Assembly (NCBI GenBank): GCA_934555855.1
Contig: CAKTFL010000081.1
Span: 1 to 8,224 of the forward strand
Length of the DNA: 8,224 nucleotides
Direction: 5' to 3'
Origin: an uncultured Sphingomonas sp.
GTDB lineage: Bacteria > Pseudomonadota > Alphaproteobacteria > Sphingomonadales > Sphingomonadaceae
The translations under genes and the position numbers were made by a program. Shown here one piece after another: positions 1-5,860 of this stretch (positions within the stretch are counted from its first letter, which is position 1; each line of letters starts with the position of its first letter). The notes beneath the pieces were generated by a model. It searched no databases. It was not told the origin of the DNA and saw only the letters and a list, made by a program, of their open reading frames with translations.

Positions 1-99
1 GCTGCATCCGCCGCCCACCTGGCCGCCATCGACGCCCTGCTGGCGCCGTCCGGCTACGCCGACGGCTTCGCCCGCGCCAGCCTGCCGCCGCCGGATAAA
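1..99 (+). other. unidentified coding-like scrap at the left edge
   Basis: Frame 1 is open from the first base and reads AASAAHLAAIDALLAPSGYA and onward to a proline-rich LPPPDK, with GC-rich third positions typical of a real high-GC gene. The frame stays open to about position 408, but beyond about 100 it only reads antisense through the dehydrogenase fragment on the other strand, so it is not one protein. I do not recognise the family. The switch of coding strand at about 95-112 suggests that this stretch was joined to the rest of the window by rearrangement or misassembly. It could also be chance openness in GC-rich DNA. Confidence 0.25.
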
Positions 100-290
100 T
101 GCGCGTCGATAATATCGCCCGCGCCCGCCAGCGCTGCTCGGCTTGCCTCGGCGTCGTTGAGATCGGCAATGATGTCACCCCTGCTGCGCGAGAGGGCCAC
201 GCCGCGCCAGGCTGGCGTTCCGGCGATCTCTTCGAGGAGGGCCTTCCCGATGATGCCACCTGCACCGGCAACGAGTGCAACGTTGGTCAA
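54..290 (-). pseudogene. N-terminal fragment of an NAD(P)-binding short-chain dehydrogenase/epimerase
   Basis: The product starts with a Rossmann fold: a beta strand VALVAG, the glycine-rich nucleotide-binding loop GAGGIIGK (about residues 9-16), then a second strand VALSRS and an ADL-type turn near residues 42-44. This resembles extended SDR enzymes of the epimerase or progesterone 5-beta-reductase-like group, which act on small-molecule substrates with NAD(P)H. The start is a TTG at 288-290, with a GGAG about 7 bases upstream. Family-like sequence stops near residue 60 (about position 111). The last 18 residues, down to the stop at 54, are antisense of an unrelated plus-strand frame. Such enzymes are normally 250-350 residues, so the catalytic Tyr-x-x-x-Lys region is absent and the gene is a non-functional fragment here. 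Confidence 0.55.
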
Positions 291-428
291 GTATCTGCTC
301 CGGGTTGACTGCGGGGAAGGATCACAGAACGATCCCCGCCTGCAAACTATCCGGCGCCGATGTTGGTGTTTTCAAGGGAGGCCGGTGCCATCCACAGCGC
401 CGTCATGAACGAACGATCGGAGCTGAGA

Positions 429-513
429 GAACGGCAGGTGCCGCTAATGACCGATTGTGGGTCCTCGCGGTCGCTAACCTGCCCGACAGGTAGCGACCCA
501 CTTCCCGCCGTTC
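429..513. repeat. nested inverted-repeat element in a gene-free stretch (291-588)
   Basis: The interval 291-588 between the dehydrogenase fragment and the helicase stop has no convincing gene. It contains three nested sets of complementary arms. The outer arms are GAACGGC (429-435) and GCCGTTC (507-513). The middle arms are GTGGGTC (457-463) and GACCCAC (495-501). The inner hairpin pairs 469-481 with 487-498: twelve base pairs, one bulged A and a CCCGA loop. The middle arm overlaps the inner right arm, so the two pairings are partly alternative. There is no T tract after the hairpin on either strand. It resembles the small palindromic intergenic repeats scattered in alphaproteobacterial genomes, but could also act as a terminator for the leftward helicase gene. 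The structure is seen directly; the role is inferred. Confidence 0.55.
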
Positions 514-588
514 GGTACGCCGGGGTCACCCGCTTAGTCTCGGCGATCCAGAATGCTTACCGCTCGCTCATTGGCTGGAGAAGCCGCG

Positions 589-2013
589 TCAGCAGAGTGC
601 GTCGTAAAGTCGCGGTGCGAGTTGCAGATGGTGCCTCGCTCGTGTGCATGCCACGTAGAGCAGGTTGATCTGCTGGTCGGCATCCTCAGCCCGTTCCGCA
701 TCGCTGAGCCTGCGGGCTGCAAGTTCGGCCGGCGGTTCGAAATCTTCAAGCACGATAACGCTGTCCCACTCACGCCCTTTTGCCTTGTGGGCGGTGGAGA
801 CGACGATCTGTGCCGAAGCTTCGTCGACGCGGTGCAACTGGGCAAGCCTTTCCAGCAAGGCGTCGAGGCGGTCGCCGTGCTTGTCGACAATGTCGCGCAT
901 TCGGCGCATCTCGGCATCACCTTGCTCTGCGGCATGCTCGAGCGCCCGCCAGTGCGTAAAGCGGGCGATCGATGGGTCCACCACGCTTCCGTGACGTCCG
1001 GCGCGCAATGCACGGGCGGAGCGCAGCTGGATGCGCAACTCGTCCAGCCCGCCGACCAGATGGAAGGGTCGGTTTATGGAGGCGAGGCTTTCGAACAGGC
1101 GCGCGTTGGTACGCGCCAGGATCGCCGTGCCGGGGCGGGATCCGACCTTCCCGGAGTAGCGGGTGACGGCCGTGTCCATAGCGGGGTTGCCGCGAAGCCT
1201 GTGCTGCGGTGGCCTCCCGCTGTGGGAAAGGATCCGGTTGGCGAGCGCCGCAATCGCGGGACCAAAGCGCCAGCTCTGCGTAAGGGGCATCTCCTGGACG
1301 GCGAACTGGCTCATCGCGTCGATCGCGCCGCGGAAGCGATAGATCGACTGGTAGGGATCGCCTACCACCACGATCGGCACCTGCGCCTTGCGCGCGATCG
1401 ACACGAGCACCGGGTTGAGATCCTGCGCCTCGTCGAGCAGCAGGTAGTCGTAGCCTTTGATGCGCCGCTTCATCTCAAAGCGTTTCAGGTAGATGTCGTG
1501 CGTGAACGGGTGATCGTTCTCGGCGAAGTCGAGCAGCTTGAGGGTGATCGCACCGGCCATTCGCCTTATCTCTAGGTTCTGCTTGCGGTTCGCGATATCG
1601 CAGTGCTCGCGAAGAACCTTAGTTCCCTCGCACGCCAGGAAGCGCTCGATCGTGCGCAGGATCGCCGGCCGGACCCGCAGGAGAGGGACGCCGGCCACGC
1701 CTCGTATATCTCCGGAGAAGCGGTCGAGGTGTTCAAGGGTGAGGCGCTTAGTCAGCCGATCGCTGATCCTGGAGACGCCCAGTTCGCGATGGGCAAAGCT
1801 ATGCGCCGTACGCGCCTCGACGTTCACCGGAAGTCGGCGGGCCGCCTCCTGTGCAATCGATCGGTTGAAAGCGAGGTATAGACCGCGTCCCTGCCATCGC
1901 CGGCCGTAAGCCTCAAGAGTCGACGTCTTTCCGCAACCCGCGCCGGCGAGCACCTTGATCGTCTCAGTGGGTGGGCGTTCGAGGATGGCCTGCTGTTCGT
2001 CGGTGAACTTCAC
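589..2013 (-). CDS. UvrD/PcrA-like superfamily 1 DNA helicase, compact form
   Basis: This 474-residue protein has the ordered motifs of an SF1A ATP-dependent DNA helicase: an N-terminal Q-motif-like FTDEQQAIL, Walker A GAGCGKTS (24-31), Walker B LLLDEAQD (191-198), motif III VVGDPYQSIYRFRGA (about 216-230), motif IV SWRFG (247-251), motif V STAHKAKGREWD (406-417) and motif VI LLYVACTRAR (451-460). It should unwind DNA 3' to 5' using ATP. At 474 residues it is much shorter than UvrD or PcrA (about 700) and lacks long 1B/2B insertions, recalling the compact stand-alone or FBH1-like helicases. All catalytic motifs are present and it looks intact. The start is GTG at 2011-2013, chosen because MKFTDEQQ begins the family homology; it overlaps the preceding stop as GTGA. 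No strong ribosome-binding site is visible, which fits translational coupling. It may act in recombination or repair, or as accessory-region cargo; the context does not decide. Confidence 0.9.
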   Translation of the reverse strand: MKFTDEQQAILERPPTETIKVLAGAGCGKTSTLEAYGRRWQGRGLYLAFNRSIAQEAARRLPVNVEARTAHSFAHRELGVSRISDRLTKRLTLEHLDRFSGDIRGVAGVPLLRVRPAILRTIERFLACEGTKVLREHCDIANRKQNLEIRRMAGAITLKLLDFAENDHPFTHDIYLKRFEMKRRIKGYDYLLLDEAQDLNPVLVSIARKAQVPIVVVGDPYQSIYRFRGAIDAMSQFAVQEMPLTQSWRFGPAIAALANRILSHSGRPPQHRLRGNPAMDTAVTRYSGKVGSRPGTAILARTNARLFESLASINRPFHLVGGLDELRIQLRSARALRAGRHGSVVDPSIARFTHWRALEHAAEQGDAEMRRMRDIVDKHGDRLDALLERLAQLHRVDEASAQIVVSTAHKAKGREWDSVIVLEDFEPPAELAARRLSDAERAEDADQQINLLYVACTRARHHLQLAPRLYDALC

Positions 2014-2207
2014 GGGGTCTCTGCGCTTCCAATTCGATCCGGGTGCGCGCGACCCGGCATCGACGATCCGTAGCGCATGGTCTCTTCAAGGGCGAGTGAG
2101 GGCAAGCCGGTCCAATTCCTGCACCCACGTTTGAAGTCCTGCTCGTGGCCGTCGTGGATGGTCTGGCTAGTGACGATGGTGGCGGTCTGGTCAGGATCGA
2201 CCGGCAT
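2010..2207 (-). pseudogene. frameshifted antibiotic-biosynthesis-monooxygenase (ABM)-like remnant
   Basis: The formal ORF starts at an ATG at 2205-2207, and its first part, PDQTATIVTSQTIHDGHEQDFKR, resembles the first strand and helix of ABM-fold proteins (typically T-V-x-x-x-V-x-x-G-x-E-x-x-F). After DFKR, at about 2126-2130, family-like sequence continues in another frame as WVQELDRLA, which then meets a TGA at 2086-2088. YGSSMPGRAHPDR returns in the first frame. One missing T between CGT and GGG would restore DFKR-WVQELDRLA. The rest of the domain is absent. The formal stop (2010-2012) overlaps the helicase start as GTGA, so ribosomes may still be delivered to the helicase. The family assignment is tentative; a small unrelated protein is possible. 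Confidence 0.4.
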
Positions 2208-2281
2208 GGTGGCGAGAAGCTACAAGGTAGCCCGTCCGTTGCCCGGTCACCGCCTGCACATCTCGCCCGTGTCCACCAACA

Positions 2282-2566
2282 TCAGGGCAGGCCTATCAGC
2301 TTTAGCGCCTGGCTAATCGTGTAGCGCGTCACCGAGCCGCCACGGGCCGCCGTCAAACCACAGGCACTGCACGCGGCTACTAACTGGCTGATGGTCGGGC
2401 GGCCGTCGTGATCGCCGCTATCGCGGCGGTAGGCGGTGATCGCATCCTGGATGCACCGGATCACCAGTTCACCCCGTTCATATGCCCGGGCACGACGATA
2501 ACCATGCCGAAGCGCCAAATCTGCAATGCCGTCCATCATCAATGATAATTGATAACGGATTATCAT
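2282..2566 (-). CDS. hypothetical protein, 94 residues, start uncertain
   Basis: I do not recognise this protein. From the ATG at 2564-2566 it reads 94 residues, with a charged helical middle (ALRHGYRRARAYERGELVIR, about 19-38) and a C-terminal part with CSACG and a predicted helix ending in IGLP. Codon use is GC-rich in the third position downstream of about 2540 but AT-rich before that, so translation may really begin at the ATG at 2537-2539 or 2534-2536 (MMDGIADLAL), possibly leaderless. No clear ribosome-binding site precedes any candidate. The frame stays open upstream to a TTG at 2717-2719, but that part does not look convincingly coding. It lies 74 bases upstream of the ABM-like remnant on the same strand. 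It could be a small accessory or mobile-element gene. Confidence 0.5.
   Translation of the reverse strand: MIIRYQLSLMMDGIADLALRHGYRRARAYERGELVIRCIQDAITAYRRDSGDHDGRPTISQLVAACSACGLTAARGGSVTRYTISQALKLIGLP
2542..2566. promoter_or_regulatory. AT-rich palindrome, possible operator or promoter
   Basis: ATGATAAT (2542-2549) and ATTATCAT (2559-2566) are perfect inverted arms around a 9-base spacer, TGATAACGG, which repeats the GATAA theme. This AT-rich island in otherwise GC-rich DNA lies just upstream of, or over, the start of the leftward 94-residue ORF. Such a site could bind a dimeric regulator or contain the promoter. The symmetry is observed; the function is inferred. Confidence 0.35.
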
Positions 2567-2789
2567 GGTAGGATCATCATGGTTCGACGAAACCGGAGCC
2601 GCGCTCAATACGCTGCACCACGCTGCCTGGTGCTCGATCATCTTAAAGCTGACAAATGCCACGATCGAGATGCTGTTTGGTGTCTCGATATTCCTGCCGT
2701 CTTCGTTGGCCGTGACCAAGGGAGTCTGAACGGGCGTCTGGAATTAGAAAGCGGGATCGGAGGGAGTGTCGGCTTCCGCGCCGCCGGAG

Positions 2790-2966
2790 CTAGCCTACTT
2801 GCTTGGTGACCTCCGTGTCATGGCGGAGGGCCGCTGCGATCATCGCCGCCAAGGCTTCCTCGGCCCGCTGTCGCCCGGCAGTATCTTTAGCCAGCAGATC
2901 TTGCCGGACCCATTCAGGTGCGCGGCGCATGACGCTGGTGATCAATGCAAGCTGCTCATCGTTCAT
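2790..2966 (-). CDS. small DUF6771-like protein
   Basis: This 58-residue protein starts MNDEQLALITSVMRRAPEWV and continues with a RQRAEEALAAMIAAAL segment. The pattern is an N-terminal helix, an R-A-P-x-W-V/A-R turn, then an R-x-R-A-E/A-E-x-L-A-x-x-I helix. It matches my recollection of the short sphingomonad proteins grouped as DUF6771, whose function is unknown. The start ATG at 2964-2966 is where this similarity begins; longer upstream frames read through non-coding sequence. A GAAGGGA lies about 12 bases upstream, farther than ideal. The gene sits alone, 188 bases downstream of the hydrolase stop on the same strand. No membrane segment is visible, so it is probably cytosolic. Confidence 0.6.
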   Translation of the reverse strand: MNDEQLALITSVMRRAPEWVRQDLLAKDTAGRQRAEEALAAMIAAALRHDTEVTKQVG

Positions 2967-3154
2967 CCCGGCACATCGTCCCTTCTGTTGCAAGTGTTCC
3001 GTGGACCCGGGATGATGAACAAGGCAACCTGGTCCGGCCAGAGCCGCAGGTGCGAAAATATGAATAGATGTCTGAAACTGAGGGCCGGCAAGGGAGGTGG
3101 GAGCGTGCGGTTGTGGGTCGTGGCGACCACCAAGCCAGTAAGCGGTTGTGCCGG

Positions 3155-4129
3155 TCATTCGCGGGTGATCGGACGCTTTCCAGCGCCATGGTTTCCTCTT
3201 GGTGCCGCGCCCTGAGTGTTCGTCGTGTCCGCGACCGCGCGCAATACAAAGTTCATCGTATCCTGTCCCGGGGCCTGCCAGGGCATGAGCACGTCGAAGT
3301 GCGTGGCCCGGGGCGGGCGGGCGGTGAATACCGGGTCGCCTGCCGCCCGCGCGCGTCTGATGTACGGCTCCATATACTGCCCGAGCCCGCCGAGAATAAG
3401 ATATTGGGGGACGGCTAGCGGCAGGTGATCTTGTGCCGTTGCGTCGCGGTAACGCTGCGGCACCTGCGCTGGTGTACCGCCCATAAAGGGGACGATCGCG
3501 GGCTCACCGCAAATTTCGGCATCAACCCCGATGAACTCAGCAAGCGCACCCGGACCATCGACCGCAACAACCGCGCGTGGCATGAGGGGGTTGGCGACGT
3601 AAAGCGCGCTTGAAGCCGGCAAGCGATCCCGCGTCGCGCTCCACAACGCGATCTGAGCTCCGGCGGAGTGGCCTACCACGACGACGCGACCTGGATCGAG
3701 GCGGAACCGGGAAGCCACAACCCTGACACCGTCGATCCCTTTTCCCACATCCGACATCGTTCCGGGCCATCCGCCGCCAGCTTCACCGACCCGGCGATAG
3801 GTGACATTCACCGACGCGACGCCACGTCGGCGTAGGGCGTCGGCAAGCGGTGCCATGTCTCGGGGTTGGCCGTAGGTCGTGTTCCAACAGCCCCCATGCA
3901 CCAGAACCGCGACGGGAAACGGACCGCGCCCCGAAGGCACCCGCACATCGATCATCTGATTGGAACCGGACCCGTATCGGATGCGTGCCGCGGGCATGCT
4001 GATTTGTGCACGAGCAAGCGCCGGCGGACCGTGCGTGTAGAAGCGGTAGCCGATGTATCCCAAACCCCCGGCGAGCACGATCAGCAATCCGCCACAAACC
4101 TTGGCCGCACGCCGCATCCAAAGCTTCAT
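3155..4129 (-). CDS. membrane-anchored alpha/beta hydrolase (esterase/lipase-like)
   Basis: This 324-residue protein has an N-terminal membrane segment (about 9-30, AAKVCGGLLIVLAGGLGYIG) preceded by basic residues, so it is probably anchored with the enzyme domain in the periplasm. The hydrolase core shows the oxyanion-hole motif HGGCW (78-82), a nucleophile elbow GHSAG with Ser155 (153-157), and a candidate catalytic His277 in ATHFD. The acid residue is less clear; it should lie near 246-256 (LGGLGQYMEP), where Glu254 is the best candidate rather than the usual Asp. The HGG and GHSAG pair places it with the BD-FAE, kynurenine-formamidase or carboxylesterase-like branch acting on esters or amides; the substrate is unknown. 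The start ATG at 4127-4129 has GAGAGG about 5 bases upstream. The last 20-25 residues look like a non-conserved tail. It is a stand-alone gene of full length. Confidence 0.85.
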   Translation of the reverse strand: MKLWMRRAAKVCGGLLIVLAGGLGYIGYRFYTHGPPALARAQISMPAARIRYGSGSNQMIDVRVPSGRGPFPVAVLVHGGCWNTTYGQPRDMAPLADALRRRGVASVNVTYRRVGEAGGGWPGTMSDVGKGIDGVRVVASRFRLDPGRVVVVGHSAGAQIALWSATRDRLPASSALYVANPLMPRAVVAVDGPGALAEFIGVDAEICGEPAIVPFMGGTPAQVPQRYRDATAQDHLPLAVPQYLILGGLGQYMEPYIRRARAAGDPVFTARPPRATHFDVLMPWQAPGQDTMNFVLRAVADTTNTQGAAPRGNHGAGKRPITRE

Positions 4130-4540
4130 GGAGCCCTCTCACTCTCCTGCTTGTGCTATTCCGGCGTCGGGAAGGTGCACCGGTCACTACAGCCGGTCAA
4201 CACCTCCAAATAGTTTGATGAGCCATCCTGACCGCTGTTTGCTCGGCCAGTCCGAAAGCTTCCTACACAATCGCCGGTTCAGAGATCAATGGATGGCCGG
4301 AGTCGGTGAGCGGGAAAGATGCCGCGAGTGACTGCTTATGGGTCGAGTTCGCCGGCGAGTTGTGGTCACAAGTTCCCGATTATTAACCGTAGAAATTGCA
4401 GTTCTATTTGCGAAGCGGCGCTACCTTGCCAGCGCAAATGCTACTCCGTCGAAGTCGTCAAAGCTGCTGAGAAGCTGAAGCGCTCGACAAGGCCGTCGTT
4501 GGGAGCCAGCGTCGCCTGCATGCTGAAGCTTCAGATGTTC
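4130..4540. other. about 410 bases without a convincing gene
   Basis: The left part should hold the promoter of the leftward hydrolase. A TTGACC on the minus strand (4195-4200) is a possible -35, but no good -10 follows. At 4406-4439 ATTTGCG and CGCAAAT form inverted arms around 20 bases, with a second overlapping pair GCGCT/AGCGC inside. A perfect 12-base palindrome, CTGAAGCTTCAG, lies at 4523-4534 just before the lipoprotein start. A plus-strand frame is open from 4319, but it has no coding character before the signal peptide at 4541. Confidence 0.4.
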
Positions 4541-4696
4541 ATGCCCCGAACCGCGGCGCTGATCGCTGCCACAAGCCTCGCCGTGGCCGGCTGTGACCGT
4601 GCTCCTGACAGACCAAGCGCCCTGACAACTGAAGCGCAACCCTCGAAGGCCCTTGAGCTGCACAAGCTTTGTGTCGCCGGTCGCCTCGTTGTGTAG
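4541..4696 (+). pseudogene. truncated lipoprotein gene start
   Basis: From ATG 4541 the product begins MPRTAALIAATSLAVAGCDR, a compact lipoprotein signal peptide with a basic start, a hydrophobic stretch and a lipobox LAVAGC whose cysteine would be lipidated by the Lgt/Lsp pathway. A short polar linker typical of lipoproteins follows (APDRPSALTTEAQPSK). From about 4650 the frame reads antisense through the minus-strand nuclease-like gene and stops at 4694-4696. The mature domain is therefore missing. In-frame ATGs at 4520 and 4535 are alternatives; the signal peptide fits best from 4541. The family cannot be named from this fragment. Confidence 0.5.
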
Positions 4697-4815
4697 GATC
4701 AGGTCGATGCCGTTGTCGTAGACAGGGAGGAAGGCGTTGTATCCCTGGTTGAGTGCGACGGTAACCAAGCGTTGCGATTTACGACCTCGATAGCATCGCT
4801 GCTCAGGACGATCAT
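4649..4815 (-). pseudogene. N-terminal fragment of a PD-(D/E)XK-like protein, coupled to the SRAP gene
   Basis: An ATG at 4813-4815 overlaps the SRAP stop as ATGA and reads MIVLSSDAIEVVNRNA. Family-like sequence then continues one frame over as LVTVALNQGYNAFLPVYDNG and IDLILHNEATGDTKLVQLKG, so one T appears to be missing near 4766-4770. The pattern, a helix with V-N-R-N-A, then G-Y-x-A-x-x-P, then G-I-D with Asp at about 4703-4705, then V-Q-L-K with Lys at 4652-4654, matches the core of PD-(D/E)XK nuclease-fold proteins, with a Q-x-K variant as in group-I-intron-endonuclease-like families. Sequence stops matching at about 4650, where the plus-strand lipoprotein fragment begins. The gene is thus both frameshifted and truncated here. 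The fold assignment is from motif spacing only. Confidence 0.5.
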
Positions 4816-5435
4816 CCGACGCGCATCAACTGGGAGGGGTAGGGGGCGACCACGTCCTTCAAATCATCCCAGGGCGCCGACAACCAGCGGTCATAATCAT
4901 CGTCGTAAAGAATCACAGGCATCGCCTTGGGGTGGATTGGCGCGACAACCGCGTTCGGCTCTGTCGTTAGAAAGCCGTAGGCGTTTCCGCGCTCGGTCGG
5001 CCGCCAGATGCCGGCGAAGGCGAAGGTGGGCCGACTAGGCTCGTCAAACCAGTGCAGTGGCTTCCTGCCGTTCTCGCCGGGAGTCTGGCCATACTCCGAG
5101 AACGACGTCACCGGCACCAGGCAGCGCCGCGCCGGCGTGGTCAGCATCGACCTCCAAAAAGCTGAGCGGAGGTTGCGCACGTTGGTCACGTACTTGATCA
5201 GCTTGGTCGCCGGGTCCCGCTTGCTCGGCACCTGGGTTGGCACGCCCCATTCCATGCGCTCGATCTTCCGATCGGCGCCGTCCTGAACAATCACCGTGCC
5301 GTAGGAGGGTGTCTTCTTGCCGGTTGGGAAGATGTCGCCAGCCGGGAAAGTTTGATCTGCCTCATAGGGCGCGCGGATGCCGAACACTGCGGCCACCTCG
5401 GCCTCGTTTGTCCTCAGCCGGTAATGATTGCACAT
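4812..5435 (-). CDS. SRAP-domain protein (YedK/HMCES family)
   Basis: This 207-residue protein has the full set of SRAP catalytic positions. They are Cys2 directly after the initiator Met (MCNHYRLRTN), an Asn in NVRNLRS (Asn85), a Glu in SFSEY (Glu114) and a His in PIHPKAMP (His168), corresponding to C2, N75, E105 and H160 of E. coli YedK. Family members expose Cys2 and form a thiazolidine DNA-protein crosslink with abasic sites in single-stranded DNA, protecting them during replication. Length is normal. The usual H-x-R-M-P is HPKAMP here, a mild variation. The ATG at 5433-5435 has GGGAGG five bases upstream and is required to leave Cys2 in place. It follows the HU gene by 47 bases, with a strong hairpin between, and its stop overlaps the next start as ATGA, so the nuclease-like gene was co-translated. 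No LexA box is visible upstream. Confidence 0.93.
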   Translation of the reverse strand: MCNHYRLRTNEAEVAAVFGIRAPYEADQTFPAGDIFPTGKKTPSYGTVIVQDGADRKIERMEWGVPTQVPSKRDPATKLIKYVTNVRNLRSAFWRSMLTTPARRCLVPVTSFSEYGQTPGENGRKPLHWFDEPSRPTFAFAGIWRPTERGNAYGFLTTEPNAVVAPIHPKAMPVILYDDDYDRWLSAPWDDLKDVVAPYPSQLMRVG

Positions 5436-5449
5436 CCGCGCCTCCCGTT

Positions 5450-5476
5450 GGCGCCGGCGACAGGATCGCCGGCGCC
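5450..5476 (-). terminator. strong hairpin between the HU and SRAP genes
   Basis: GGCGCCGGCGA (5450-5460) and TCGCCGGCGCC (5466-5476) form a perfect 11-base-pair, very GC-rich stem with a 5-base loop. It starts 6 bases after the HU stop on the minus strand. No U tract follows in either direction, so it is an atypical intrinsic terminator. It may instead stabilise the 3' end of the HU message or attenuate transcription into the SRAP gene. Confidence 0.5.
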
Positions 5477-5482
5477 TATGCC

Positions 5483-5752
5483 TCAGAGCTTGTCCTTCAG
5501 TCCCTTGGCAGGGGTGAACGACACCTTTTTCGAGGCGGCGATCGTTATCGCCTCGCCGGTCGCCGGGTTGCGGCCCTGGCGCTCGGGACGGTCCTTGACC
5601 GCGAACTTGCCGAAGCCGGCGATCGAGACTTCCTCGCCCTTGGCCGCGGCGGCCGCGATCTGATCGAACACGGCCGTGACCGCCTTCTTCGCGTCTGCCT
5701 CGGACGAGCCCGTCACATCGGCTACGCCCTTTGCCAGTTCACCAACATTCAT
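5483..5752 (-). CDS. HU-family DNA-binding protein
   Basis: This 89-residue protein has the HU/IHF architecture: an N-terminal helical dimerisation half (MNVGELAKGVADVTG to about 38), the G-F-G-K-F hallmark (46-50), and the DNA-embracing beta arms with R61-N62-P63-A-T-G-E, where Pro63 is the intercalating proline. The C-terminal FTPAKGLKDKL is typical. It bends and compacts DNA as a homodimer or heterodimer and favours nicked, gapped or bent DNA. Length matches HU (about 90). The ATG at 5750-5752 has AAGGAGAA (plus-strand 5761-5768) eight bases upstream, an excellent ribosome-binding site that decides the start over the longer frame. A 108-base gap separates it from the HNH gene, so it probably has its own promoter. 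It resembles the HU beta (hupB) type, but which paralogue it is cannot be told. Confidence 0.95.
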   Translation of the reverse strand: MNVGELAKGVADVTGSSEADAKKAVTAVFDQIAAAAAKGEEVSIAGFGKFAVKDRPERQGRNPATGEAITIAASKKVSFTPAKGLKDKL

Positions 5753-5860
5753 GCTCTTCGTTCTCCTTCGGAAAGCCGGTACGCACCTTACCCGCCGCCG
5801 GTGGAGACACAAAGGTTGAGCTGGGTAAGGGGGTACACCTGACCCGGAGCCTCAAAGCGG

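Noticed and set aside
347..529. 60-residue minus-strand ORF within the inverted-repeat region
   Set aside because: It spans the palindromic element and has no start signal or recognisable domain; more likely a by-product of the repeat.
553..1575. 340-residue plus-strand ORF
   Set aside because: It lies wholly antisense to the helicase, whose SF1 motifs are all present; its openness follows from GC-rich codon use.
1577..1592. Possible LexA-like pair of GTTC motifs
   Set aside because: The spacer is eight rather than seven bases and the site is inside the helicase coding sequence.
2549..2809. 86-residue plus-strand ORF overlapping the 94-residue ORF start
   Set aside because: TTG start, no ribosome-binding site, no family-like pattern, and it overlaps the opposite gene and its palindrome.
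4176..4200. Promoter for the hydrolase with minus-strand TTGACC as -35
   Set aside because: At 17-base spacing the -10 would be CACCTT, too poor a match to annotate as a feature.
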